Origin: Sandaracinaceae bacterium
GTDB lineage: Bacteria > Myxococcota_A > Polyangia > Polyangiales > JADJQN01
DNA: 64,000 bases
Reading direction: 5' to 3'
Assembly (NCBI GenBank): GCA_016712745.1
Contig: JADJQN010000003.1
Span: forward strand, 1,364,001 to 1,428,000
Under the pieces are notes generated by a model that searched no databases, had not been told where the DNA came from, and saw nothing but the letters and a program-made list of their open reading frames with translations. The position numbers and the translations under genes are program-made. Each line of letters opens with the position of its first letter. The stretch's first letter is position 1. Of this stretch, positions 29,301-37,391 are shown piece after piece.

Positions 29301-30011
29301 AACCTCGACGCGGGCGTCTCTCAGCATTGCGTGCAGTCGGTCGGCGCGGGTGATCCCACGATGATGTGCTCGACGTTCGATCAGGATGTCGCGGCCGCCA
29401 ACGGTTCGGGCCCGACGCAGCGCTGGGTTCAGCCGAATTTCCGCTTCTGCAGCGATGAGCGCGCGACGGGTCTCTCGACCGCGGTCGGCACCATTGGCTG
29501 GTGCAACCGTTACGACGAAGGCGACTCGTATCGCGAGACTGTTCGCAACATCGCGGAGTCGTACGATCGCATGTACCTGTTCTCGAACTTCCGCCGTTAC
29601 CGCGCGAACTTCGACATTGGTAACTACTTGCTCGACCAGGTCATCGGTCGTCGCTTCATCGTGCTGCAGAGCATCTACCAAAACCTCGTTTACCAGTACA
29701 ACTCCGATCCGGCGTTCCGCACGAACACGGGCGAGTTCGGCTTCTACGATCAGTTCTTGGCGACTGCCGACATTCTCAACTTTTACGCTCGCGTGCTCAC
29801 GCAGCCGGACGTTGGAACGTATCGTTGGAACTCGCACTGGAACTACTACGAGAAGGCGACGATCGATCCGAATCGTCCCGGCGCGCAGTTGAATATGCCG
29901 GTCGGTCCTGGCCGCTACTTCAACACGATCTATCAGGGTGGCTTGTCGGGCATTCAGCGGATTGAGACCGCGTTGGCACCTTCTACGACAAGATCTACAC
30001 GCTCGACTTGA
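26358..30011 (+). CDS. Met-zincin zinc metalloprotease lipoprotein A, 5' part before a frameshift
   Basis: About 1217 aa in this frame. A signal with TAGC lipobox is followed by a long N-terminal region and, near residue 817, the zinc site HEMGHSLGLRHDF with the Met-turn SIMDYAP about 80 residues later. These are the features of Met-zincin (DUF4953-type, HExxHxxGxxH) proteases. After residue 1200 the frame degenerates (LAPSTTRSTRST) and ends, whereas another frame continues the homology with the next gene. Compared with that paralogue, one C is missing in ACC(C)GC at 29967-29970. ATG 26358 overlaps the upstream stop; ATG 26379 is an alternative start. Confidence 0.88.
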   Translation: MNREKQRMNRYRTFGQLVVLSLALGLTAGCGTDEAINRVGVNVVEKRMFEGSWYMSRTVIDVQYEAGKTGTFPGDAASDQGGGGFAGVPRIRWVIDENFIYAYRDYELSQGADGAPRDPGTFLGQPVAAFKVEKHFDVRREYNATSGEEQNVVVENDTDHRWYERQFMRVDWSENLLPGYFGITANLYEVFGLYTREPVPLYVQNASDFPDSWQPHFDRMSCANDQDQNCQGYERDLANDYAKDEFYHFSFVTQEMLSPGDVPDPFTGQMVNWCSSIYSDAPTCTATVAYVRTSFLKVSDTRQYEPVNWTDTRWDRHGYFRNEGQTYDRQVGGVGDPQYRETDFLNYNINRHNIWKQWYTPNDDGSHTPIPYDQREVRPIVWYTTSEMPAHLVQPSFDLVSQWNQVLMETVRELRHISQPVYARTQCQTGDPDGYCYCQTDPNTGDSILPDTDGDGAGDCEGVYDPFETAEAQAARVVEGTPYDCRVVRDANAEPDLNNIADLSDEHFYGWFGYTREGQVLNNAETATPAHMEGTECVNVLRLNTCNRGSRLHNGGSFDGMTCEERGDSRLKFLSYVDQPGTDFLGITTFRGDPITGEIRFGDSNIGGPALDGYRTSALQAYDIQSGNYTDQELFTGEDVRGYFESLNQIQLPNRPRIDFNVALRNNTALPEEAHAMNAHMDRMMSERFMRLRGEEGAANTYSSRLQNLRGTTLERRLVANPEMLAAAGFGQLPAGINLSNLPESVLDQASPFRMPMSERLGRFNEVESRMGRLGVHMPNEYVDNSIQWFVNKHLDWTRAHLEFSFNRLLFRQTEIHEMGHSLGLRHDFGGSADTTNYHEDYYYINRAHPLPNPDSFDTDGTHGLSSTEAANYESAYANARRVRELSGIDGAMSASIMDYAPAWYERVQGAGRYDHAAIAFGYGDVVELGNNADNASPANVDVTNAPRIRFKYYQGGESCSVDADCPFAIGGRQESELFQTNLDAGVSQHCVQSVGAGDPTMMCSTFDQDVAAANGSGPTQRWVQPNFRFCSDERATGLSTAVGTIGWCNRYDEGDSYRETVRNIAESYDRMYLFSNFRRYRANFDIGNYLLDQVIGRRFIVLQSIYQNLVYQYNSDPAFRTNTGEFGFYDQFLATADILNFYARVLTQPDVGTYRWNSHWNYYEKATIDPNRPGAQLNMPVGPGRYFNTIYQGGLSGIQRIETALAPSTTRSTRST

Positions 30012-30808
30012 TGACGGGTCGCGGCAACGGATTTGGAACTGCGACCGACTACGGTCATGACTTCGTTCCGTTCTTCACGAATTTCTACGACATCTTCCCC
30101 AACGAGATGCAGCAGATCTTCAAGGGCATGATCCGTGACTCGGCCGTCGAGTACATGCCGCGCGTACAGTGCGCGACTGGCTCGGCATTCCCGAACTGTC
30201 AGAACCCACGTATCACTTACATGGACTTCTATCGCGGTGATTGCAGCGATCCCGCGACCTGCCGTCCCGATCCGGTCGAGGCGAACGCGTCCTTGCCGGT
30301 CGTGAACTCGCCTTCGAACATCCTTCTGCAGATCTACGCGACGGAGTACGCGCTCGCGCAGTTCCCGACCTTCTTCGACACCTCGTTCCAGAATCAGTTG
30401 TTTGTCTGTGTCGAGGGTTCGGGCGCATGTCGGACGCCCTCAGACGACGCTGTCGAAGGTGTCGACTACGTTCGCTACACCAGTGATCGCTTCTTGCGCA
30501 GCTACCTTGCGTGGCAGGTCGAGCCGCCTCCCGGCCAACCGGAGCAGGTCTCGATCGGCTTCGACATGATCCGCGAAGCACGCGACACAGCATTCATTGT
30601 TCGCATGCTTGTGAAGCGCCGCGATGTGGTTGCATTCACGCCCGCGGAAATTTCGCAGCTCGCAGCGCTGCACTACACGGTGCCCGTTGCAGCAGCCGAC
30701 CTCGTCATCGAGATCGACCGCTTGCAGAACCGCCTGACCTCACTCGAGTCGTTCTTCACCCAGCTCATCGAGCTCGAAAGGACCAGCGGCGTCGCTGGTT
30801 TCCTCTGA
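30011..30808 (+). CDS. Met-zincin protease A, C-terminal part after the frameshift
   Basis: This frame continues protein A. Read from about 29969 it gives RVGTFYDKIYTLDLMTGRG, which aligns with RAGVFVDKLYALWGLARRD of paralogue B. The rest (NFYDIFPNEMQQIF, YALAQFPTFFDTSFQNQLFV, RLQNRLTSLESFFTQLIELE) matches the end of B in order. As a separate ORF it would start at TTG 30008 or ATG 30011 without a ribosome site of its own, so I regard it as the 3' end of one gene of about 4.45 kb. It is 10 nt upstream of gene B. Confidence 0.8.
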   Translation: MTGRGNGFGTATDYGHDFVPFFTNFYDIFPNEMQQIFKGMIRDSAVEYMPRVQCATGSAFPNCQNPRITYMDFYRGDCSDPATCRPDPVEANASLPVVNSPSNILLQIYATEYALAQFPTFFDTSFQNQLFVCVEGSGACRTPSDDAVEGVDYVRYTSDRFLRSYLAWQVEPPPGQPEQVSIGFDMIREARDTAFIVRMLVKRRDVVAFTPAEISQLAALHYTVPVAAADLVIEIDRLQNRLTSLESFFTQLIELERTSGVAGFL

Positions 30809-30818
30809 GGAGATGACC

Positions 30819-33800
30819 ATGAAGACGACAAACAGCATGGGCTTTCACAAGGTCGACGAAAGAATGGGTAGCGCGATGAAGTGGCAATGGTTTGCGGCAC
30901 TGCTGATTTCCGCAGCGAGCATTTCAACTGCGGGTTGCGCCGTCGCCGCTGATGAAGTCAATCGCGTTCAGACCAACCTCGTCGACAAGAGCATGTTCGA
31001 GGGCGAGTGGTGGTATGGCACCAGCGTCATCGACGCCCAGGGTGACTCAGCGGACATCTTCAGCGCCGGCATGGCACCCTTTTCTGGGGATATGGGCTGG
31101 ACCGATGTGGGTCTCAACTCGGGTGGTGGCGTCATGCCGCGCATCCGTTGGGTCATCGACCAGAACTTCCTCTACGCGTTCCGCGCGTACGAGCTCGTCG
31201 ATGGCGGCAACGACAATGGCCGCGCCGAAGACTTCCGCGGTCAGCCGCTCGCAGCCTTCAAGATCGAAGCCCACGTCGACGTCCGTCAGGAATACAACGC
31301 GGTCACCGGTGAGCCCACCAACGTGACCGTCGAGAACACGACCGATCGTCGTTGGTACGAGCGTCAGTTCATGCGCATCGATTGGTCGCAGAACTTGATC
31401 ACCTCGTTCTACGTAGGCTCGTTGCAAGAAGACGCGCTCTACCACATGGCTGAGCTTGAGTCGGTGCCCTTCCAGTTTGAGGATGGAGCGCACCCGGAGT
31501 TCCCGGCGAGCTACGAGCCACAGTTTGTGCGCGTGAGCCAAGATCCAGATTACCGCTTCGCTGCGGAATGGCCTGCGGCAGACGCGGACAAAGTCCACTT
31601 CATGTCGTTCGTTAGCCAGCAGATCTGGTCGCCGGGCTCATCGTGCTTCACGTACGGGACGCGTTGTTCGTCGGCTGCGGTTACGGTTCGTTCGTCTTTC
31701 ATGCGCATTCCGCCGAACCACGAGTACGCGACCGAGTCGCAGACCTACTCCGAGTTCGATCGCTTCGGTCTTTTCCGTTCCGAGCAGCGCACCTACGTAC
31801 GCGGTGGAAATGATCGCGAAGTGACGCAGCAGTTTTGCGCGAGCGACGACGATTGCGGGCGGACATGCTTGAACCCCGACGGCAGCGGCGAACATATCGG
31901 TTGCCCTGGTTCCTGCGATCCGGACCAGCACATCTGCGTTGGTGGCTTGTCGCGCGACTATGGCGAGACGGACTTCCTCACCTTCTATCGCCCGCGGTAC
32001 AACTTCTATAGTGACTCGCTCACGGACACACAGTGCCGATCGGATTGGCAGTGCGATGGCCGTTACGACGACATCCCGGGCACGCCGGGCTCGATCTGCG
32101 ACCGCGCAGCACGTCGCTGCACGGTGCCGCCGGCAGAACGTCCGCTTCGCCCCGTCGTCTATCACTTGAATGCGGGCTTCCCGGCGCAGCTGGTGCGTTC
32201 GGCCTTCCAGGTGGTCGGCACGTGGAACGAAGTGTTCATGCGTGGTCGTCGTGCGCAGTTGGGCTTGGCCCAAGAAGGCGGAGCTCCGGTCGCGTGTCAG
32301 AACGTGGATCCGACCCAGTACTGCTGGTGTGGATCGCCGGAAGACAACGGCGGGACTTGCAACTACCAGTTTGACCCCTTCGCGCCAAACGCCGATGGCG
32401 TCACCAATCCGTACGATTGTCGCATTGTTGGCCCGGCAGAAATCGCGCATCCGACGGAGTACAGCGAGTACGGCAACGACGTTTATGGTTACCACTTCGA
32501 GGGTGCGGAATGCATGCTCAAGCTCGTAGCCAATAGCTGTGACATCGACAGCACCAAGGCCTGCGAGGGTCTCGGCGACATCCGCTATCAGTTCATCAAC
32601 TACGTCCAGCACGGTCACGTGCAATGGGGCGGCATCGCGATGCCCTTGATGGATCCGCGCACTGGCGAACTCATCACCTCTAACGCGAATCTCGCCGCAG
32701 AGTCGATGGAGTCGGTGGCGACGACCGCCGTTCAACTCTTCCCCGTCCTTCGCAATGAAGCGTCGTCCGACGCGTACTTCAACGCCGAGAACGTGCGCAC
32801 GTACTTTAGCGACCTTGGCCGCACCGAGCATCCCGCGGCGCTTTCAACCGCTGGTGGCGCAGGCGTCATCCCCGGTGATCCGAGCCGTCCTGGTTTGCCG
32901 GTCGATCTGTCCGGTTTCTTCCGCGCCAACATGGATCGCGTTCAAGCGAACGTGTCGCATCTTCACGGAGCCGAAGGTCGCGCGATGATCTTCTCCGATC
33001 GTCAGCGTCAGCTTGCTGGCACGAGCATCGAGAACCGCTTCTTGCAAAGCGCAGGACGCGATCTTTTCAACGCCAACGTGGGCGAGTCGCGTCTCTCGTC
33101 GGCCGGTACGCGTGCAACCGACGACGAAGTTGCGGATCAAATCTCACCGTTCCGCGGACACGGCCTCGACGTGGGCATTGAGTCGCAGCGAAGGCGCGCC
33201 GAGCTCGCATCGCAGTTCAACATGGACCCGGCCTTCGCGCCCGAGATTCGCTCGGCGTATTGGCAGTACTGGGCGAACCAGTTCGCCGAAACGAATCCGA
33301 CCTTCGCCGGTCGCGATTTGACGAGCCGCAATCACGAAGCTGGTGTGCGCATGCAGCAGTCGTTCGTGCGGTCGTATCTCTTGCATGAGCTTGGTCACAG
33401 CATCGGTCTGCGCCACAACTTCGGTGGCTCGTTCGATCGTGATCAATACATGAACGGTTATTACAACGTCGCCCGTCGCCTTCCGCTTCCGCTCGTCGAT
33501 GCGTTTGACACCCCCGGCAAGGGAGGTAATGGCGATGGTTTCTTGAATGGTCAGGAAATCGATCGCTGGAACGACGAGCTGCGTTCCGTTCGCAATCAGC
33601 GTTCTGATGCCGGCGTCGGTAACACGCAGGCGAGCTCCATCATGGAGTACCCGGGCGATCTGTCTGACTTGAGCGGCCTTGGCCACTACGACATCGGCGC
33701 GGTGACCTGGAGTTACTTCAATCAGGTCGAGGCGTTCACGGCAAATCCGACGCTTTCGGCTCCCAACTCGTCGTTGGATGGCATCGAGCAGTCGGACATC

Positions 33801-35339
33801 ACGCCGCGCGCGTTCATGGACTATTACCGCGGTGGTGATTCGTGTCAGGAGGACACGGACTGCCCGGGCGCCGATGTCCCCGACCAGCCGATGCACCAGC
33901 GCTGCATCCGTAACCCGCGCTTTGCGCCCGTTCCGGAGCGTTGCCGCGCGGACGAAGACGCATGCGTTTGTTCGAACTTCGACGAAGACTTCAAGGACTA
34001 TGTCTCGGGCAATGACTTCCGTAACCCGGGCGATCCCATCAACTTCTACCCTGTGAAGTATCTATTCTGCAGCGATGAGCGCACCACCGACATCTCATGG
34101 TGCAGCCGCTTCGATGCCGGAGAGTCCTTCCAAGAGGCCGTCGACAACTGGCGCCGTCAGTGGGAGTTCCAGTACCCCTTCAATTACTACCGCCGCTATC
34201 AGCGCGCGGGAGCTCAGCCCGGCCACATCGTTCAGCCGATGATGGACGCGGTGAAGGTTTACCAGCATCTCTTCTTCCGTTACTTCAACGAGCCTGAGTT
34301 CCGCTCGCAAGTTGGATCCCTCGGCTTCAACGATCAATACCAGGCGTCCATCGACGTCATGAACTGGTTGGCAGAAATCGCTTCGTTGCCGGATGTGGGC
34401 TCGTACGAGCTTGATACGACAGCCAACATTTACCGTCAGGTCAGCGATCTTCCGGGCCAGGCCGGAGCCGACGTGAGTCTTACGCCCGGTGTCGGCTTCA
34501 ACACCTGGTCGGCGTACGAAACAGGCCAAAATGGCTTCTTCCGCACCGCGCGTGCCGGCGTATTCGTCGACAAGCTCTACGCTCTTTGGGGCTTGGCGCG
34601 CCGCGACTGGAACCTCTCGTACTCGTACGATGAGCGTTACTACATCAACTTCTACGATCTCTTCCCCGTAGAAATGACCGAGCTCTTTGGCGGCTACATC
34701 CAGAACAACGTGCGTAGCTTCGGCCCGCGCGTCACGGTGGATAGCGGCGGCGCGCGCGTTCAGCACATGAACGTGTTTCGCCAAGCGGGTTGCGGCCCCA
34801 GTGGCAACGAGCCATGTCGTGGCACGATCGAAGAGACCTACACGGGTCCCGCTCTCGACGGATCGAGCAACGAGATCCTGCGTGACTGGGCAACCATCCA
34901 AGCGCTCTCGCAGTTCGCCGTGTTCTACGACACGTCGTTTGAGCAGCAGCTCAGCATCTATCGCTTGGGCAACGGCGACGGGCACACGATCCCAACAGCA
35001 CATGCCGATGGCACGCCGACCTGCGCGTACCTCGACGCGGGCTGCAGCGATCCGGATTACGTCGTCTACAACTCCGAGCGCTATCACCTCACCTATGTCG
35101 CGAATGTCGTTCGTCCGCGCTTCGAGTTCAATCTGCCAGAAGAGGCAGTTGGCTTCAGCGTGCTCAAGCGTCTCGTGGATAAGCAGACCCGCATCAACGT
35201 TTTGGAAGCGCTAGGCTCGCCGACGGCTGCTGAATCGGCCGAGTTGACCCGTCTTTCGGGTGAACTCCAAGAGGACGAGTCATTCCTCGAGTACTTGATC
35301 GACGTGCAGCACCGCTTCGGCATCAGCTCCTACCTCTGA
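30819..35339 (+). CDS. Met-zincin zinc metalloprotease lipoprotein B
   Basis: About 1506 aa, intact, and paralogous to the preceding gene along its whole length: both have ...EVNRVQTNLVDKSMFEGEW / EAINRVGVNVVEKRMFEGSW after the lipobox (STAGC here). The zinc site HELGHSIGLRHNF is at about residue 856 and the Met-turn is SIMEYPG. A Cys-rich insert (CASDDDCGRTCLNPDG...CDPDQHICVGG) is absent from A. I start at ATG 30819, six bases after GAGGAG; ATG 30813 abuts that site. Such proteins act outside the cytoplasm, tethered by lipid. Substrate unknown. Tandem duplication followed by divergence is clear. Confidence 0.9.
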   Translation: MKTTNSMGFHKVDERMGSAMKWQWFAALLISAASISTAGCAVAADEVNRVQTNLVDKSMFEGEWWYGTSVIDAQGDSADIFSAGMAPFSGDMGWTDVGLNSGGGVMPRIRWVIDQNFLYAFRAYELVDGGNDNGRAEDFRGQPLAAFKIEAHVDVRQEYNAVTGEPTNVTVENTTDRRWYERQFMRIDWSQNLITSFYVGSLQEDALYHMAELESVPFQFEDGAHPEFPASYEPQFVRVSQDPDYRFAAEWPAADADKVHFMSFVSQQIWSPGSSCFTYGTRCSSAAVTVRSSFMRIPPNHEYATESQTYSEFDRFGLFRSEQRTYVRGGNDREVTQQFCASDDDCGRTCLNPDGSGEHIGCPGSCDPDQHICVGGLSRDYGETDFLTFYRPRYNFYSDSLTDTQCRSDWQCDGRYDDIPGTPGSICDRAARRCTVPPAERPLRPVVYHLNAGFPAQLVRSAFQVVGTWNEVFMRGRRAQLGLAQEGGAPVACQNVDPTQYCWCGSPEDNGGTCNYQFDPFAPNADGVTNPYDCRIVGPAEIAHPTEYSEYGNDVYGYHFEGAECMLKLVANSCDIDSTKACEGLGDIRYQFINYVQHGHVQWGGIAMPLMDPRTGELITSNANLAAESMESVATTAVQLFPVLRNEASSDAYFNAENVRTYFSDLGRTEHPAALSTAGGAGVIPGDPSRPGLPVDLSGFFRANMDRVQANVSHLHGAEGRAMIFSDRQRQLAGTSIENRFLQSAGRDLFNANVGESRLSSAGTRATDDEVADQISPFRGHGLDVGIESQRRRAELASQFNMDPAFAPEIRSAYWQYWANQFAETNPTFAGRDLTSRNHEAGVRMQQSFVRSYLLHELGHSIGLRHNFGGSFDRDQYMNGYYNVARRLPLPLVDAFDTPGKGGNGDGFLNGQEIDRWNDELRSVRNQRSDAGVGNTQASSIMEYPGDLSDLSGLGHYDIGAVTWSYFNQVEAFTANPTLSAPNSSLDGIEQSDITPRAFMDYYRGGDSCQEDTDCPGADVPDQPMHQRCIRNPRFAPVPERCRADEDACVCSNFDEDFKDYVSGNDFRNPGDPINFYPVKYLFCSDERTTDISWCSRFDAGESFQEAVDNWRRQWEFQYPFNYYRRYQRAGAQPGHIVQPMMDAVKVYQHLFFRYFNEPEFRSQVGSLGFNDQYQASIDVMNWLAEIASLPDVGSYELDTTANIYRQVSDLPGQAGADVSLTPGVGFNTWSAYETGQNGFFRTARAGVFVDKLYALWGLARRDWNLSYSYDERYYINFYDLFPVEMTELFGGYIQNNVRSFGPRVTVDSGGARVQHMNVFRQAGCGPSGNEPCRGTIEETYTGPALDGSSNEILRDWATIQALSQFAVFYDTSFEQQLSIYRLGNGDGHTIPTAHADGTPTCAYLDAGCSDPDYVVYNSERYHLTYVANVVRPRFEFNLPEEAVGFSVLKRLVDKQTRINVLEALGSPTAAESAELTRLSGELQEDESFLEYLIDVQHRFGISSYL

Positions 35340-35370
35340 GCAGCCTTTACAACTAGGTTCCCTCTTCTTG

Positions 35371-35398
35371 CGTTCGGGTGATAACGTTCCCCGAACGT
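35371..35398. promoter_or_regulatory. Overlapping GTTCG inverted repeats, possible operator of pdh operon
   Basis: Two overlapping palindromes lie just before pdhA. One is CGTTCGGG (35371-35378) with CCCGAACG (35390-35397). The other is ACGTTC (35384-35389) with GAACGT (35393-35398) around CCC. Three GTTCG half-sites in 28 bases at this position fit a repressor or activator site. A weak terminator for the upstream protease operon is the alternative, but no T-tract follows. Confidence 0.45.
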
Positions 35399-35399
35399 G

Positions 35400-36392
35400 A
35401 TGGAGGATTCTCTGTTGTTAAAAAAAGACGAGCTCCTAACGCTGTACAAAAAGATGTTCCTGATCCGCCGCTTCGAAGAAGAGGCGGCCCGTGCCTATGC
35501 GCAGGGGAAAATCGGGGGCTTTTTGCATCTCTACATCGGGCAAGAGGCTGTGGCGATGGGAGCCATTGCTTGCATGCGACCCGACGACTACTTCGTCACG
35601 ACCTACCGTGACCACGGCGTCGCGCTCGGACGCGGCATGACGGCGCGCGCGTGCATGGCGGAGCTCTTTGGCAAAGTCACCGGATGCTCGAAGGGCTTTG
35701 GCGGCTCGATGCATATGTTCGACAGGCCCAACAACTTCTTGGGCGGTCACGGCATCGTCGGCGCGCACGTCTCACTTGCTGCGGGTCCGGCCTTCAAAGC
35801 GAAGTACATGGGCGAAGACCGCATCACGATGTGCTTCTTTGGTGACGGCGCGACCAACATTGGTGGCTTTCACGAAGGCATCTCGTTGGCGGCTTTGTGG
35901 AAGCTGCCAATCATCTTCGTCTGCGAGAACAATCAATACTCGATGGGCACGCCCATCTCGCGCACGGCTGCGCAGCCCGAGTTTTGGAAGAAGGCTGAGG
36001 GCTACAACATCCCTGGCTTCCGCATCGACGGGCACGACGTTCGCGAAGTAGCCGAGAAGTTCAAAGAACCGATCGCACGCGCACGCCGTGGCGAAGGTCC
36101 GACCTTCATCGAAGTCGTCACCTATCGCTATCGTGGACATTCCATGTCCGATCCCGGGAAGTACCGCACAGCGGCCGAAGTCGAAGAGCGGAAGAAGCAA
36201 GATCCGGTTCGTATCGCACGGGACGCCTTGCTCGAGATGAAGGTCAAAGAAGAGGAGCTTGCCAAGATCGATGCCTTGGTCGAGGAAGAGGTCGCCGATG
36301 CGGTGAAATTCGCCGACGAATCGGACCCGCCCGACGAAGCGCTCATGCATTCGCTAACGCTCGCGAAGACCGGGGAGGATCCCTATGCGTGA
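35400..36392 (+). CDS. pdhA: Pyruvate dehydrogenase E1 component, alpha subunit
   Basis: About 330 aa. The thiamine-diphosphate motif is visible as FFGDGATNIGGFHEG...ENNQYSMGTP, and the regulatory-loop region as TYRYRGHSMSDPGKYR. With PdhB it decarboxylates pyruvate and transfers the acetyl group to the E2 lipoyl arm. The start is ambiguous: ATG 35400, or TTG 35415, which has GGAGG (35402-35406) eight bases upstream. It overlaps pdhB by 8 nt and heads the pdhA-pdhB-pdhC operon; an E3 gene is not in the window. Confidence 0.94.
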   Translation: MEDSLLLKKDELLTLYKKMFLIRRFEEEAARAYAQGKIGGFLHLYIGQEAVAMGAIACMRPDDYFVTTYRDHGVALGRGMTARACMAELFGKVTGCSKGFGGSMHMFDRPNNFLGGHGIVGAHVSLAAGPAFKAKYMGEDRITMCFFGDGATNIGGFHEGISLAALWKLPIIFVCENNQYSMGTPISRTAAQPEFWKKAEGYNIPGFRIDGHDVREVAEKFKEPIARARRGEGPTFIEVVTYRYRGHSMSDPGKYRTAAEVEERKKQDPVRIARDALLEMKVKEEELAKIDALVEEEVADAVKFADESDPPDEALMHSLTLAKTGEDPYA

Positions 36393-37374
36393 GATTAATT
36401 ACCGCACGGCGGTACGTGAAGCGATGGTGGAAGAGATGATGCGCGATGAGCGCGTCTGCTTGATGGGCGAAGAGGTTGGCCACTATCAAGGCGCATACAA
36501 AGTCACCGAAGGTATGCTCGAGAAGTTTGGCGAGCGCCGCGTGGTCGATACGCCGATTGCTGAGTTCGGGTTTGCGGGCGTGGGCATTGGCGCCGCGATG
36601 GTGGGCCTCAGGCCCATCGTTGAATTCATGACGTGGAATTTTTCTGCGGTTGCGTTTGACCAGATCTTGAACAACGCCGCCAAGCTCTACCAGATGAGCG
36701 GTGGCCAGTACCGCGTGCCGGTCGTTTTTCGCGGACCCAACGGTGCCGCGCGCCAAGTAGCGGCGCAGCACAGCCACTCGATGGATCCGTTCTATGTGAA
36801 CATTCCAGGGCTTCACGTGTGCGCGCCTTCGACGCCGCGCGATGCAAAGGGCTTGTTGAAGACGGCCATTCGTGATGACAACCCGGTCATCTTCCTCGAA
36901 GGCGAAACGCTCTACGCCGTAAAGGGCGAAGTGCCCGACGAAGGCGTCGAAGAGTTGATCCCTTTCGGCCAAGCGCGCATTGCGCAAGAGGGAACCGACG
37001 TCACGCTCGTCGCGTGGGGGCGTCCCTATCACACGGCGATGCAGGCGGCAGAATCCCTCGCAAAAGAAGGCATTTCCTGCGAAGTCATCGATCCGCGCAC
37101 CTTGCGTCCGCTCGACCATCGCACGGTGGTCGAGAGTGTGAAGAAGACCAATCGCTGTGTGATCGTGCATGAGCATTGGGAGCACGGGGGCACGGGGGCG
37201 CAGCTCGTCGATCTCGTGCAGCGTGAAGCCTTCGACTATTTAGATGCACCAGTTTTGCGCGTGCATAACCAAGATGTCTCCATGCCCTATGCGGTAAACC
37301 TCGAGAACACGGTGCTGCCGACAGTCGAGCGAGTCGTCGACGCGGTGAAAAAAACTCTCTACGTAGCTAGCTGA
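36385..37374 (+). CDS. pdhB: Pyruvate dehydrogenase E1 component, beta subunit
   Basis: A 329-aa subunit with the E1-beta hallmarks: MGEEVGHYQGAYKVTEG, DTPIAEFGFAGVGIGAAM, RGPNGAARQVAAQHS and the C-terminal transketolase domain (VTLVAWGRPYHTAMQAAESL, EVIDPRTLRPLD). It starts inside the end of pdhA, so translation is coupled. A branched-chain 2-oxoacid dehydrogenase is the main alternative, but the operon structure and sequence are closest to the pyruvate enzyme. Confidence 0.94.
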   Translation: MREINYRTAVREAMVEEMMRDERVCLMGEEVGHYQGAYKVTEGMLEKFGERRVVDTPIAEFGFAGVGIGAAMVGLRPIVEFMTWNFSAVAFDQILNNAAKLYQMSGGQYRVPVVFRGPNGAARQVAAQHSHSMDPFYVNIPGLHVCAPSTPRDAKGLLKTAIRDDNPVIFLEGETLYAVKGEVPDEGVEELIPFGQARIAQEGTDVTLVAWGRPYHTAMQAAESLAKEGISCEVIDPRTLRPLDHRTVVESVKKTNRCVIVHEHWEHGGTGAQLVDLVQREAFDYLDAPVLRVHNQDVSMPYAVNLENTVLPTVERVVDAVKKTLYVAS

Positions 37375-37391
37375 CTTCAGAAGGAGCCGCG

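Noticed and set aside
28770..29837. Long antisense ORF (355 codons) inside Met-zincin A, with similar ones at 31638-32831 and 34095-35087
   Set aside because: They are Val/Arg/Ala-rich shadows caused by strong third-position GC in the sense gene; the sense frame has the family motifs.
29966..30011. Programmed frameshift in Met-zincin A
   Set aside because: No slippery heptamer or downstream structure is visible, and a one-base gap relative to the paralogue explains it.
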